Positions 26,012-35,300 of a stretch of 64,000 nt of DNA are shown in pieces. Source of the DNA: Roseiterribacter gracilis (GTDB taxonomy: Bacteria; Pseudomonadota; Alphaproteobacteria; BOG-932; Roseiterribacteraceae). The first letter of the stretch is position 1. Each line of letters starts with the position of its first letter. The position numbers were made by a program, and so were the translations under genes. The notes beneath the pieces were generated by a model, which searched no databases, had not been told where the DNA came from, and worked only from the letters and a program-made list of their open reading frames with translations. Location of the stretch: contig BOPV01000001.1 of NCBI GenBank assembly GCA_018332375.1, forward strand, positions 1,922,001 to 1,986,000. The letters are read 5' to 3'.

Positions 26012-27150
26012 GCGCGGCCAGCCAATGTCTGGCGCGCGATCACGATCTTCTGCACTTCGCTGGCGCCTTCATAGATGCGCAGCGCGCGGATCTCGCGATA
26101 GAGGCGTTCGGTGATGTTGCCGCGCACGACGCCGTGGCCGCCGAAAATCTGCACCGCGTCGTCGATCGCGCGTTGCGCCGCTTCCGTGGCGAAGAGTTTG
26201 GCGATCGCAGCTTCGCGCGTGACCCGCCCCGTATGCTGATCGGCCAGCCAGGCGGCGCGATAGACCAGCAAGGTCGCAGCGTCGACGTCGACCGCCATGT
26301 CCGCCAGCTTGCCTTGGATCAGTTGCAGCTCGGCCATCGCGTTACCGAACAGCTGGCGCTGCGCTGCGCGCTGCACCGACTCGTCCATCGCACGCCGCGC
26401 AAAGCCCAGCGCCGCCGCACCGACCGTCGAGCGAAAGATGTCGAGCGTCCCCAGCGCGATGCGCATGCCCGCACCCGGTTCGCCAATGCGCGCCGAGTGC
26501 GGCACGCGGCAATCGGTGAAGCGCAACGTTGCCAGCGGATGCGGCGCAATCACTTCGATGCGCGCTTCGATCTCGAGGCCCGGCGTCTTTGCATCGACGA
26601 CGAAGGCCGTGATTCCTTTCGACCCGGCGCCAGTTCGCGCGAAGACGGTGTAGAAATCGGCGATGCCGCCGTTCGAGATCCAGGTCTTGCAGCCGTTCAG
26701 CACGTAGCCGTCCGCTGTTTCGTCCGCAGTCATCGCCATCGCGGCGACGTCGGAGCCCGCTTCGGGTTCGGACAAAGCGAAGGCCGCGATCGCGTCGCCG
26801 GCCGCAACGCGCGGCAACCATTCTGCACGTTGCGCGTCCGTGCCGAAGAACGAGATCGGTCCCGCACCCAGCCCCTGCATCGCGAAAGCAAAATCCGCGA
26901 GTCCGTCGTGATAGGCCAACGTCTCGCGCGCGATGCACAGGCTGCGCACGTCGACATGCCCGTCTTTGCCGGGCACCGTATGCTGCAACCACCCGTCACG
27001 GCCCAGGCGCTGCACCAGATCGCGGCACGTCGCGTCGACGTCGCTGTCGTCATGCGCCGGCAGCGCCGCCGCCCAACCCTGCAGCCTCGCGGCGAAGGCG
27101 CGATGCGGCTCGTCGAAGAACGGCCAAGTAAGATCGGGCTGCGCCGGCAT
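26008..27150 (-). CDS. acyl-CoA dehydrogenase
   Basis: A 380-residue FAD-dependent dehydrogenase. [20 protein letters not shown] and [19 protein letters not shown] are the FAD/substrate signatures, and the C-terminal [11 protein letters not shown] and [17 protein letters not shown] are typical. It would introduce a double bond alpha-beta to a CoA thioester during breakdown of the reduced ring. The start at 27150 (MPAQPDLTW) comes 2 bp after the hydratase stop; a longer frame to 27516 lies inside that gene. Its stop overlaps the ligase start (ATGA). Confidence 0.92.
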   Translation of the reverse strand: MPAQPDLTWPFFDEPHRAFAARLQGWAAALPAHDDSDVDATCRDLVQRLGRDGWLQHTVPGKDGHVDVRSLCIARETLAYHDGLADFAFAMQGLGAGPISFFGTDAQRAEWLPRVAAGDAIAAFALSEPEAGSDVAAMAMTADETADGYVLNGCKTWISNGGIADFYTVFARTGAGSKGITAFVVDAKTPGLEIEARIEVIAPHPLATLRFTDCRVPHSARIGEPGAGMRIALGTLDIFRSTVGAAALGFARRAMDESVQRAAQRQLFGNAMAELQLIQGKLADMAVDVDAATLLVYRAAWLADQHTGRVTREAAIAKLFATEAAQRAIDDAVQIFGGHGVVRGNITERLYREIRALRIYEGASEVQKIVIARQTLAGRA

Positions 27151-27152
27151 CG

Positions 27153-27965
27153 CTAATTCCCCTCGAAGACCGGCTTCGCCTTGGCGACGAACGCCTCGTA
27201 GGCACGACGGAAATCTTGCGTCTGCATACAGATCGCCTGCGCCTGCGCCTCGGCTTCGATCGCTGCGTCGAGACCCATGTCCCATTCCTGGTGCAGCATC
27301 GTCTTGGTCATTGCGTGCGCGAACGTCGGGCCGCTTGCGAGTTCGCGTGCAAATGCCTGCGCTTCCGTCAGCAGCGCGTCGCTCGCAACCAGCCGATTCC
27401 AAAAGCCCCAGCGCTCGCCCTCGTCGGCGCGCAGGCTGCGGCCGGTATAGAGCAGCTCGGACGCGCGACCGTGGCCGATGATGCGCGGCAGCATCGCGCA
27501 CGCGCCCATGTCGCACCCCGCCAATCCGACGCGCACGAACAGAAATGCGGCTTTCGAGTCCGGCGTCGCGAAGCGAATGTCAGACGCCATCGCGAGGATC
27601 GCGCCGGCGCCGACACAGATCCCGTCGACCGCGGCGACGATCGGCTGCGGACAGGCGCGCATTGCTTTGACCAAGTCGCCGGTCATGCGCGTGAAGTCGA
27701 GCAGCCCGGCCATGTCGCGCCCGACCAACGGGCCGATAATGTCGTGCACGTCACCGCCCGAGCAGAAATTTCCGCCCGCACCCGTCAGCACGATCGTCTT
27801 GATGTTGTCGGCCTGGACCAGCGCGCGAAACGTGTCGCGCAGCTCGGCATAGGACTCGAAGGTGAGCGGATTTTTGCGATCTGGCCGGTCGAGCGTGATG
27901 GTCGCGACCTTGCCGTCGAGCTGCCAGCGGAAATGCGCCGGCTGGTACGATGTGTCGAGCTTCAT
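27153..27965 (-). CDS. enoyl-CoA hydratase/isomerase family protein
   Basis: A 270-residue crotonase-fold enzyme. [20 protein letters not shown], the oxyanion segment [35 protein letters not shown] and [20 protein letters not shown] are family features. The usual second-glutamate segment is changed to [20 protein letters not shown], as in crotonases that do reactions other than simple hydration, so ring opening by C-C hydrolysis is possible. It is coupled to the SDR gene upstream by an ATGA overlap. Confidence 0.92.
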   Translation of the reverse strand: MKLDTSYQPAHFRWQLDGKVATITLDRPDRKNPLTFESYAELRDTFRALVQADNIKTIVLTGAGGNFCSGGDVHDIIGPLVGRDMAGLLDFTRMTGDLVKAMRACPQPIVAAVDGICVGAGAILAMASDIRFATPDSKAAFLFVRVGLAGCDMGACAMLPRIIGHGRASELLYTGRSLRADEGERWGFWNRLVASDALLTEAQAFARELASGPTFAHAMTKTMLHQEWDMGLDAAIEAEAQAQAICMQTQDFRRAYEAFVAKAKPVFEGN

Positions 27966-28693
27966 GCCTGTCCGACCTCAATTGCTTGGCCCGTAATCGA
28001 AGCGGCATCGTCGCCGCATAGCGCTGCGACCGACGCCGCGACTTCTTCCGGTTGGATCAAACGGCCGCCGGGATTGGCAGCTGCCAGTTCGGCAATCGCC
28101 TCGTCGCGCGTGCGGCCGGTCTTGGCGACGATCCGTTCGATCGTCGTCTCGGTCATTTCGGTTGCGACATAGCCGGGGCAGATCGCATTCACGGTCACGC
28201 CGCGCGATGCGACTTCCAGCGCCAGCGAGCGCGTAATGCCGACCAGCGCGTGTTTCGACGCGGCATAGGCCGAGACGTAGGAAAATCCCTGCAGCCCGGC
28301 TGTGCTGGCGATGTTGATGACGCGGCCCCAACCCAGCTTGACCATCATCGGCAAAACCGCGCGCGTGCAACGTACCGCGCCCAGCACATTGACCTCGAAC
28401 ATGCGCTGGAACAGCGCGTCCTCGCTTTTGAGGAACGGCGCGCTTTCGGCGATGCCCGCATTGTTGATGAGGATCGCTGCTGGTCCAATTTCGTTGAACG
28501 CGGCTGCCACCGCATCGCCGTCGGTCAGATCGACTGCCTGAAAATCGGCGCCGATTTCCGACGCACGCGCAATCAGCTTGCTGATGTCGCGCCCCAACAG
28601 GGTCACGCGCATCCCGTCATCGGCCAGCCGCCTGGCGATGGCCCAGCCGATGCCGCGCGTCGCGCCGGTGACGATTGCGTGACGCTCAGCCAT
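27962..28693 (-). CDS. SDR-type 3-hydroxyacyl-CoA dehydrogenase (probable)
   Basis: A 243-residue short-chain dehydrogenase: [15 protein letters not shown] cofactor loop, [21 protein letters not shown] and [11 protein letters not shown] with the catalytic Tyr and Lys, then [10 protein letters not shown]. The start overlaps the end of the monooxygenase gene by 8 bases and its stop overlaps the hydratase start (ATGA). In the operon it most likely oxidises a hydroxyacyl-CoA to the keto form. The exact intermediate is inferred. Confidence 0.9.
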   Translation of the reverse strand: MAERHAIVTGATRGIGWAIARRLADDGMRVTLLGRDISKLIARASEIGADFQAVDLTDGDAVAAAFNEIGPAAILINNAGIAESAPFLKSEDALFQRMFEVNVLGAVRCTRAVLPMMVKLGWGRVINIASTAGLQGFSYVSAYAASKHALVGITRSLALEVASRGVTVNAICPGYVATEMTETTIERIVAKTGRTRDEAIAELAAANPGGRLIQPEEVAASVAALCGDDAASITGQAIEVGQA

Positions 28694-30956
28694 TGGGACG
28701 CACCATCAAACGTTGCAACTGATCGCGGCCCGACAAATAGGGCTTTGGCCATTCGACCGCGACTTGCTGGGCCGCCGCCGCACGCAATGTCCAATACGGA
28801 TCCGACAGATGCGGCCGCGCCATGCAGCACAAATCGGCGCGGCCGGCGGCGATGATGCTGTTGACGTGGTCGATCTCGTAAATGTTGCCGACCGCCATCG
28901 TCGCAACCCGCGCTTCGTTGCGGATCAGGTCCGAGAACGGCGTCTGGAACATGCGACCATAGACGGGCCGCGCCTCGATCGTGGTCTGCCCGGCCGACAC
29001 GTCGATCACGTCGACGCCGGCATCGCGGAACGCAGCCGCAATCGTCAACGTATCGTCTTCGTCATTGCCGTGCTCGCACCAGTCGGTTGCCGACAGGCGT
29101 ACCGAGATCGGTTTGTCCGCCGGCCACGCATCACGCACGGCGCGGAACACTTCCAAGGGAAAGCGCAGCCGGTTCTCGACCGCGCCGCCATATTCGTCGG
29201 TGCGTTTGTTGGTAACCGGCGTCAGAAACGCCGACAGCAAATAGCCGTGGGCGAAATGCAGCTCGATCATGTCGAAGCCGCAGCGCACGGCGCGCTTGGC
29301 AGCGGCGACATACTGGTCGCGCACCAGATCCATGTCGGCGCGCGTCATCGCACGCGGCAACTGGTTGCGCGGCGACCAGGCGATCGCCGACGGCGCCAGC
29401 AATGGCCAGTTTCCCTCCGCCAACGGCGCGTCCATCTCCTCCCAGCCAAGCTGGGTCGAACCTTTGGGGCCGGCATGGCCCAGCTGCAGACAGAATTTCG
29501 CCGGCGTTTCCGCGTGTACGAAGTCGACGATGCGCTTCCATGCCGCTTCCTGCGCATCGGTATAGAGGCCGGTGCAGCCGGGCGTGATGCGCCCCTCTTC
29601 CGACACGTCGGTCATTTCAGTGACGACCATGCCGGCGCCGCCCTGCGCGCGCGATCCGTAATGGACGAGATGAAAGTCGCCGGGCACGCCGTCCTTGGCG
29701 CTGTACATCGACATCGGCGACACGACGATGCGGTTCGGCAAAGTCAGGCCGCGCAGCTTGAACGGCGTGAACATCGGCGGCACCGGCTGGTTCACCTCCG
29801 CGCCAGCGCGCTGCGCGAACCAGGTCTCCAGCCCGTCCAACCATTGTTTGTCGCGCGCGCGCAGATTGTCGTGGCTGACGCGCTGGCTGCGGGTCAGCAG
29901 CGAATAGGCGAACTGCATCGGCTCGAAGGCGAGATAGCGCGGCAGATGTTCGAACCATTCGGTCGAATTGCGCGCCGCATTCTGCAGCTTGACCACGTCG
30001 AGCGATCGTTCGGCCTGATAGGCCGACAAGGCTTCGGCAATCGTCGGCCGGTCGTGCAGCCGTTCGGCCAGCGCCATCGCATCTTCCAGCGCGAGTTTGG
30101 TGCCCGACCCGACTGAGAAATGCGCCGTATGCGCTGCGTCGCCCATCAGCACCACGTTCTTGTGGTGCCAGCGCTCGCACGTCACGTGTGGAAAGTTCAG
30201 CCAGGCCGAGCCGCGAAGATGGCGCGCATTACTCATCAAGCCGTTGCCGTCGAGATATTTGGCGAAGATGCGCTCGCATAGCGCGATGCTGTCCTCCTGG
30301 CTCAACGTATCGAAACCCAAGCCGCGCCAGGTCGGCTCGTCGCATTCGACGATGAAGGTCGAGGTGTCGGGATCGAATTTATAGGCGTGGAACCAGATCC
30401 AGCCATGTTCGGTCTGTTCGAAGCCGAAGGTGAAGGCTTCGAACGTTTTGTGCGTACCGAGCCAGACGAATTTGTTGCGCCGCATCTCAATGCGCGGCTT
30501 GAACACGTCTTCCCAACGCGCCCGCATCTTCGAATTGACGCCGTCGCTGGCGACGATCAGATCGGCGTCGTAGGTCGCAAGCACCGTATCGGGATCGGCG
30601 TCGGTTTCGAATTTCAGCGCGACGCCAAGCTCCTGCGCGCGTTCCTGCAGAATGTTCAGCAGACGCTTGCGGCCGATACCGCAGAAACCGTGCCCGCCCG
30701 AACGAATGACCTGCCCGTGCACATGCACGTCGATATCGTCCCAATGGGCCAGGCTGTCGAAAATGGCATCGGCGCTTTTGCGGTCGACCGCGCGCAGATT
30801 TTCCATCGTCTGGTCGGAGAAGACGACGCCCCAACCGAACGTGTCGAACGGGCGGTTGCGCTCGATCACGGTTACGTCATGCGTGGCGTCGCGCCGTTTC
30901 AGCGCAATCGCAAGATAGAGACCGGCCGGCCCACCGCCGACACATACGACTCGCAT
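28686..30956 (-). CDS. 2-aminobenzoyl-CoA monooxygenase/reductase (two-domain)
   Basis: A 756-residue fusion. Residues 1 to about 385 are a flavoprotein monooxygenase ([13 protein letters not shown] at 7-19, [37 protein letters not shown] from 271). From about residue 395 there is an Old-Yellow-Enzyme-type barrel ([63 protein letters not shown]). This architecture is known from anthraniloyl-CoA monooxygenase, which hydroxylates and then reduces 2-aminobenzoyl-CoA to a non-aromatic 5-oxo-cyclohexene CoA ester. The related name salicylyl-CoA 5-hydroxylase/oxidoreductase is an alternative. It is the first enzyme gene of the operon. Confidence 0.93.
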   Translation of the reverse strand: MRVVCVGGGPAGLYLAIALKRRDATHDVTVIERNRPFDTFGWGVVFSDQTMENLRAVDRKSADAIFDSLAHWDDIDVHVHGQVIRSGGHGFCGIGRKRLLNILQERAQELGVALKFETDADPDTVLATYDADLIVASDGVNSKMRARWEDVFKPRIEMRRNKFVWLGTHKTFEAFTFGFEQTEHGWIWFHAYKFDPDTSTFIVECDEPTWRGLGFDTLSQEDSIALCERIFAKYLDGNGLMSNARHLRGSAWLNFPHVTCERWHHKNVVLMGDAAHTAHFSVGSGTKLALEDAMALAERLHDRPTIAEALSAYQAERSLDVVKLQNAARNSTEWFEHLPRYLAFEPMQFAYSLLTRSQRVSHDNLRARDKQWLDGLETWFAQRAGAEVNQPVPPMFTPFKLRGLTLPNRIVVSPMSMYSAKDGVPGDFHLVHYGSRAQGGAGMVVTEMTDVSEEGRITPGCTGLYTDAQEAAWKRIVDFVHAETPAKFCLQLGHAGPKGSTQLGWEEMDAPLAEGNWPLLAPSAIAWSPRNQLPRAMTRADMDLVRDQYVAAAKRAVRCGFDMIELHFAHGYLLSAFLTPVTNKRTDEYGGAVENRLRFPLEVFRAVRDAWPADKPISVRLSATDWCEHGNDEDDTLTIAAAFRDAGVDVIDVSAGQTTIEARPVYGRMFQTPFSDLIRNEARVATMAVGNIYEIDHVNSIIAAGRADLCCMARPHLSDPYWTLRAAAAQQVAVEWPKPYLSGRDQLQRLMVRPNG

Positions 30957-30979
30957 CTGCCCAAGCCTCGCTCGTGATA

Positions 30980-31014
30980 GTTTAGATCTAAACCTTTCTC
31001 GCGAGGCCTGTCCA
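30980..31014 (-). promoter_or_regulatory. promoter with 14-bp palindromic operator ahead of monooxygenase gene
   Basis: GTTTAGATCTAAAC at 30980-30993 is a perfect palindrome, the usual size and symmetry of a MarR-dimer site. On the minus strand TGGACA (31014-31009) and TTAGAT (30991-30986) are spaced by 17 bp and could be the -35 and -10 boxes. The -10 box lies inside the palindrome, so binding there would block RNA polymerase. The MarR gene is directly upstream. The sequence match is seen; the regulation is inferred. Confidence 0.7.
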
Positions 31015-31039
31015 GCGCGGTCTTTGCGCCGTCAACACC

Positions 31040-31579
31040 TCAGGATTTGGCGGATTTCTTGCGGCGCGGCGTCGCGGCAGGCGCCGCCGCGGCGCGCGGG
31101 GCCGCCAGCGACTTGCGTACCGCGTCCTTGGTTTCGCCCAGCAAGGTCAGCAGCCGCTTGGTCGTGGCCGGATCGATTTCGGTGAACAATTCGCGGATCC
31201 AGCTTTCATGCTGGGTCGCCATCACTTTGAAGGCGTTGCGGCCTTTGGCGGTCAGCGACACGGTCGTGCTGCGCCGGTCGGCATTCGACACGGTGCGCTT
31301 CACCAGCCCTTCGGCGACCAGCCGTTCGACGATGCCGGTCGTATTGCCGTTCGACACCATCAACCGTGCGCTGAGCGCACCCATCGTCAGCCCTTCCGGC
31401 ACCCGGTCGAGCTGCGCCATCAGATCGAAGCGCGGCAAGGTCGTGTCGAAGGACTGCAGCAGGCGCGAGCGGATTTCGTTCTCGATCAGATAGGTGCAGG
31501 ACAACAAGCGCAGCCATAGGCGCAACTGATCGTGCCGGTCGCCGGCATCGGTTTCATAGTCGGTCGGTATCTCAGCCAT
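31040..31579 (-). CDS. MarR-family regulator of the anthranilate operon
   Basis: A 179-residue winged-helix regulator: LTMGALSARLMVSNGNTTGI is the helix-turn-helix, and VKRTVSNADRRSTTVSLTAKG the wing. The C-terminus is rich in Ala, Pro and Lys. Its ATG (31579) lies in the arm of a hairpin and has no Shine-Dalgarno sequence. It is on the same strand as, and 83 bp upstream of, the 2-aminobenzoyl-CoA monooxygenase gene, with a palindrome between them. MarR proteins of aromatic CoA pathways often respond to the aryl-CoA; here 2-aminobenzoyl-CoA would be the candidate. Confidence 0.92.
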   Translation of the reverse strand: MAEIPTDYETDAGDRHDQLRLWLRLLSCTYLIENEIRSRLLQSFDTTLPRFDLMAQLDRVPEGLTMGALSARLMVSNGNTTGIVERLVAEGLVKRTVSNADRRSTTVSLTAKGRNAFKVMATQHESWIRELFTEIDPATTKRLLTLLGETKDAVRKSLAAPRAAAAPAATPRRKKSAKS

Positions 31580-31601
31580 CGCGCCATTTATCGGCGCGAT
31601 G
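31577..31601. promoter_or_regulatory. hairpin covering the MarR start codon
   Basis: CATCGCGCC (31577-31585) and GGCGCGATG (31593-31601) are perfect 9-bp arms with a 7-nt loop. The first three bases are the MarR start codon on the minus strand. The hairpin could limit MarR translation, be a second operator for autoregulation, or separate this operon from the kinase gene ending 47 bp upstream. Read on the plus strand it is followed by TTTTA, which makes it look like an antisense terminator. Confidence 0.5.
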
Positions 31602-31626
31602 TTTTAGGCGTCAATGATTGCGCTCG

Positions 31627-32799
31627 TCACGAGGCGAACCGCACGCGGCCGGTCGGAAAGAGCAGCCGCACCGTCGTCCCGACCCCAAGCTCGCTTTCGA
31701 TCGTCATGCGCGCGCCATGCAGCCATACCAGCGCGTCGACGATGGCAAGGCCCAGACCGGTGCCGGCGACATTGGCAAGACTGTCTTTGGCGAAACGGCG
31801 AAACGGTTGGGTCGCCTGACTGACTTCCTCGCGCGCCATGCCGACGCCCTGATCCTCGACGGCGATTTCCAGTTCGCCGCCATCCAGCAGCCGCGCCGCG
31901 ATGCGCACGCACCCTGGCTGGGTCGAGTATTTCAGGCTGTTACCCACGAGGTTGATCAGGATCTGCGGAAGCGCAACGGCATCCCCATACAGCAGCAGAT
32001 GCGCCGGCACGTCGGCGACGATGCGATGGCCGCCTTTCGCGGCCCGGATCGACAGCATCCGGCACACCTGGTCGGCCACGTCGCGTACGCGCAACTCGGT
32101 CTCGTGCAGCAGCCGCTGCCGGGATTCGAGTTCCGACATAGCGAGAATGTCGTTGATGACCGCCAGAAGATGCTCGCCGGCCTCGTGAATATGCGTGCCG
32201 TACTCGCGATATTTGTCCGGCAGATCTCCGACGGACGCTTTGGCGACGCATTCAGCGAACCCGATCACCGCGTTGAGCGGCGTTCGCAGTTCGTGGCTCA
32301 TATTCGCGATGAAACTCGAACGCGCGCGGGCCAGGCGCTGCGCGTCGGCGGCGAGCTGCTGCAACTGTTCTTCTGCCTCGACACATTGCGTCGCGTCGCG
32401 CAGCAGGGCCGCATAATACGGGGCGCCGGCAATCTGATAGGCCACCACCGTACCTTCGATCCAGATCAGGCTTCCGTCCGCGCGCAGCGCCTGGATCCGA
32501 CCGCGCGGCCCCATCGGACGGGAATGAACTTCCGCGCGCTGCATCGAACGCATCCAGCCGACATGCTGTTTGCGCGCGGATTCCGGAAGCAACCGGTCGA
32601 TCGGTCTGCCGAGAAGCGCGCGACGAGAATAGCCGAACATGCGCACGGCCGAAGCATTCGCGAAGACGATCTTCATGTCGTCGTCGAGCACGATGGCAGC
32701 GTCGTGCGACTCCTGGAGGATGGCGCGATACGAGCCGGGCGGCAGTGGCGCCGGCTCGGGCGCATCACATTCGATGGCGTGACGAAGATCCATGATCAA
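31627..32799 (-). CDS. PAS-domain sensor histidine kinase
   Basis: A 390-residue cytosolic hybrid-free histidine kinase. A PAS domain spans about residues 22-135 ([39 protein letters not shown]). The H box [16 protein letters not shown] has His169, and the ATPase N, G1 and G2 boxes are [22 protein letters not shown] and [13 protein letters not shown]. No transmembrane helix is visible. No response regulator lies nearby, so its partner is elsewhere. The start at 32799 overlaps the decarboxylase stop (ATGA); an in-frame ATG two codons on is possible. Confidence 0.92.
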   Translation of the reverse strand: MIMDLRHAIECDAPEPAPLPPGSYRAILQESHDAAIVLDDDMKIVFANASAVRMFGYSRRALLGRPIDRLLPESARKQHVGWMRSMQRAEVHSRPMGPRGRIQALRADGSLIWIEGTVVAYQIAGAPYYAALLRDATQCVEAEEQLQQLAADAQRLARARSSFIANMSHELRTPLNAVIGFAECVAKASVGDLPDKYREYGTHIHEAGEHLLAVINDILAMSELESRQRLLHETELRVRDVADQVCRMLSIRAAKGGHRIVADVPAHLLLYGDAVALPQILINLVGNSLKYSTQPGCVRIAARLLDGGELEIAVEDQGVGMAREEVSQATQPFRRFAKDSLANVAGTGLGLAIVDALVWLHGARMTIESELGVGTTVRLLFPTGRVRFAS

Positions 32800-33545
32800 A
32801 TCTCTCGGTTTGCCGTGTAATCGTGAATGACGGTGCCGAGGCCGAGTGTCAGGTCGGCGATGATGTGCGTCGCCGACACGATCTCGAGCACCGGCAGTTC
32901 GGCGATCGGCGCGAGTGCATGGGGCACAAGGTCAAGCGCGCCCGGGCCATTCCAGGCGCCTTTCACATTGACCTCTTGCAGGTGGTATTCGACGAGTTCG
33001 CAAATGCGCGGCGTGCCGTCGACATGCGGAATGATCTTGAGCAGAAAGTTTGGCGCCGCCAGCGACGCGCGCACCGCGTCAAGATCCGCCGCCTCATGCT
33101 TATAGCCCATCGTCGCCGTCGCGATTCGCAGCGGCCCGTAATCCAGCGTGCCGACCAGTGTATCGACTTCTTTGCGCAGGCTGGGGCTGGCCAGCTTTTT
33201 GGGAAATCCCCACAATTCGCGGCCGCCAGCAATCGGCCCCTCGTCGTTCAGGAACATGCAATGCGTATAGCTGCCGCGTCGTCCCTCAAGCGACACGGGA
33301 ATGACCTGGCCACTTTCCGTGTAGTCGCCGAAGCCCGTCGAATCAGGCATGCGGATGAATTCGTACTTCACTAGCGGTTCGTCGACCTGAAGCGGCTCGG
33401 GTACCAGCGCGCGCAGTTTCGCCGGATCGGTGCGATAGGTGATGATCAAATATTCGCGGTCGATGAACCGGTAGGGTCCGCGCGGATAGGCCGGGCTGGT
33501 GAGCGGCATTGCGAACGCACGTTCGAGGATTTTCTGAATATTCAT
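32796..33545 (-). CDS. acetoacetate decarboxylase
   Basis: A 249-residue enzyme that decarboxylates acetoacetate to acetone and CO2. It matches the clostridial enzyme along its length: [46 protein letters not shown], the active-site lysine segment [10 protein letters not shown] (Lys116 is the Schiff-base lysine), [20 protein letters not shown] and the C-terminal [16 protein letters not shown]. The start at 33545 lies 13 bp after the patatin stop; an alternative start at 33575 would overlap it. It shares an operon with a patatin lipase and an RND pump, which is unusual. Confidence 0.93.
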   Translation of the reverse strand: MNIQKILERAFAMPLTSPAYPRGPYRFIDREYLIITYRTDPAKLRALVPEPLQVDEPLVKYEFIRMPDSTGFGDYTESGQVIPVSLEGRRGSYTHCMFLNDEGPIAGGRELWGFPKKLASPSLRKEVDTLVGTLDYGPLRIATATMGYKHEAADLDAVRASLAAPNFLLKIIPHVDGTPRICELVEYHLQEVNVKGAWNGPGALDLVPHALAPIAELPVLEIVSATHIIADLTLGLGTVIHDYTANREI

Positions 33546-33558
33546 GTCACGATTCTCG

Positions 33559-34779
33559 CTATTCGCGGCCGTCAAAGGCTAGGTCGAAGGTAAAGACGCC
33601 ATCGAGCACACTCGGGCGCTGCAGCACTTCGGGGTGACGCAACGTGCGAATCGCGTCGTGGTAGCCGGCACGCCAATGGCTCTCCATCGAACGGCGCGAG
33701 AATTCGTAGTCCTTCGAATGGCCTTCGAAATTCTCCGCGCGATGAACCAACTGAATGATGTTGTAGACGCTGAGGTCGGCGGCTTCTTCAAGGAGCCGCA
33801 CCTCGGGCCCGTTGTGGAATTCGGGCGGAACCCGGTCGAGCAGTTTCGCCAGCGCCGATGAGAGTTGCCGCCGACGACGGACGGCATTCGTCGCCGCGCG
33901 CGTGCGGCTGGAATACTGGATCTCTTTCTGACGCGACATCACGTCGGCCATGATCGACGGCGTTTCGCCGCGCGAACTCCACAGATCGACCTGGAAGATC
34001 AGCATGTCTTCGCGCTGCTCACGTTCTTCGCGCTCGACCACCCATTCGAGCGGTGTGTTCGAGACGAGGCCGCCATCCCAATACTGCTCGCCTTCGATCT
34101 CGACGGCCGGAAAGCCGGGCGGTAAGGCGCCGCTCGCCATCACATGCTCGGGCTCGATATGATGCGTGCGAGCGTCGAAATACGTGAAGTTGCCGGTGCG
34201 CACATTCACCGCACCGACGCTGAAGCGCATCTGCCCGGGCACGTTGATCCGGTCAAAATCGACCAGCCGCTCCAAGGTCGCGCGCAACGGCGACGTATCG
34301 TAGTAGCTGGTTGCTTCCTGGGTGCCGGTCGCTTCCCACCAGGGATTCAAATTGCGCGGCACGAAAAAGCCGGGCGCACCAGCCGTCAGCGCCTTCGTCG
34401 CCGCGATCTGGCTCATCGTGCGGCGCATCGCGTCGGCGCGCATGACGGAATTCTCCATTCCGTTGAACCAGCTCCAACCGGGCTCGTCGGTGACCAACTC
34501 CCAGAACGCGCGCAGCTTCTCGACACGCTTCTCCGGCGGATTGCCCGCAATCAGCGCCGCGTTGATCGCACCGATGGAAATGCCGGCGACCCAGTCGGGA
34601 TGCAGGTCGGCTTCCGCAAGCGCCTCGTAGACGCCGCCCTGATAGGCGCCCAACGCGCCGCCGCCCTGCAGCACGAGCGCGATGCAATCGAACGAAGGAC
34701 GCTCGCCGATCACGTGCGACTTGCGCTTGCTCAATGCCGCGTCGCCAGGGTCCCGTCGCAGGGTCTGGTGCATGTTCAT
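33559..34779 (-). CDS. patatin-like phospholipase (DUF3734 type)
   Basis: A 406-residue lipid acyl hydrolase. [20 protein letters not shown] supplies the oxyanion hole, GISIG (66-70) carries the nucleophile Ser68, and YWDGGLVSN holds the catalytic aspartate. The C-terminal region ([15 protein letters not shown], then [20 protein letters not shown]) is the DUF3734 extension. In many alphaproteobacteria this type sits with ketone-body or 3-hydroxybutyrate genes, which fits the decarboxylase that follows. GGAAGGA lies 6-7 nt before the ATG at 34779, which also overlaps the upstream stop (ATGA). Confidence 0.93.
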   Translation of the reverse strand: MNMHQTLRRDPGDAALSKRKSHVIGERPSFDCIALVLQGGGALGAYQGGVYEALAEADLHPDWVAGISIGAINAALIAGNPPEKRVEKLRAFWELVTDEPGWSWFNGMENSVMRADAMRRTMSQIAATKALTAGAPGFFVPRNLNPWWEATGTQEATSYYDTSPLRATLERLVDFDRINVPGQMRFSVGAVNVRTGNFTYFDARTHHIEPEHVMASGALPPGFPAVEIEGEQYWDGGLVSNTPLEWVVEREEREQREDMLIFQVDLWSSRGETPSIMADVMSRQKEIQYSSRTRAATNAVRRRRQLSSALAKLLDRVPPEFHNGPEVRLLEEAADLSVYNIIQLVHRAENFEGHSKDYEFSRRSMESHWRAGYHDAIRTLRHPEVLQRPSVLDGVFTFDLAFDGRE

Positions 34780-35300
34780 GTCGTTGTCCTTCCGAGGATC
34801 ATTTCGTCCCCGCTATTGCGTTCGCCGCGCGCCCGCTGCTCGCGGGACGGCGCGTGCACGCTGTCCAGGTCGGCGCGGCAGATACGGCTGAATGCGACCA
34901 GCGCGTCGGGATCCGGGTTTTTCGACAAAGCCGATTTCACGAACTCGTGAACGGGCACGCTCGGCTGCAGCGCGATTTCGATGATCGCGTGAATTACGTC
35001 CTCTGCGGCGCTGATCACGTGTGGCGGCGCGAAGAGCTGAATCCGGTGCATGAGCGCCATCAGCTTCTGTTCGTGGCCGCCGATCGCGATCTCGTCACGC
35101 GTATAGGCGTCCACCAGCAGGTTCGAGGCGCACATGATGAACTCGGCATAGACGGTCTCGCGTCGCGTTATTTCTCGTTCGATACGCTGGGCACGGTTTT
35201 GCCGCCGCTGCGTATAGACGGCGCCGGCAAGCGAAGCCGTGCCGCCGAGGAACGCGCCCATCGCCGATACCGAACTTAGAAGTATTGGATCGATGCTCAT
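34776..35300 (-). CDS. small protein with N-terminal hydrophobic segment, unknown function
   Basis: A 174-residue protein I do not recognise. Residues about 6-30 (LLSSVSAMGAFLGGTASLAG) are a single hydrophobic stretch, likely a membrane anchor; the rest is soluble and helical with charged patches (QRRQNRAQRIEREITRRETV) and a low-complexity C-terminus. The start at 35300 makes an ATGA overlap with the RND pump stop, and its stop overlaps the patatin start. This coupling on both sides argues strongly that it is expressed. It may be an accessory subunit of the pump or a tether for the lipase. Confidence 0.8.
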   Translation of the reverse strand: MSIDPILLSSVSAMGAFLGGTASLAGAVYTQRRQNRAQRIEREITRRETVYAEFIMCASNLLVDAYTRDEIAIGGHEQKLMALMHRIQLFAPPHVISAAEDVIHAIIEIALQPSVPVHEFVKSALSKNPDPDALVAFSRICRADLDSVHAPSREQRARGERNSGDEMILGRTTT

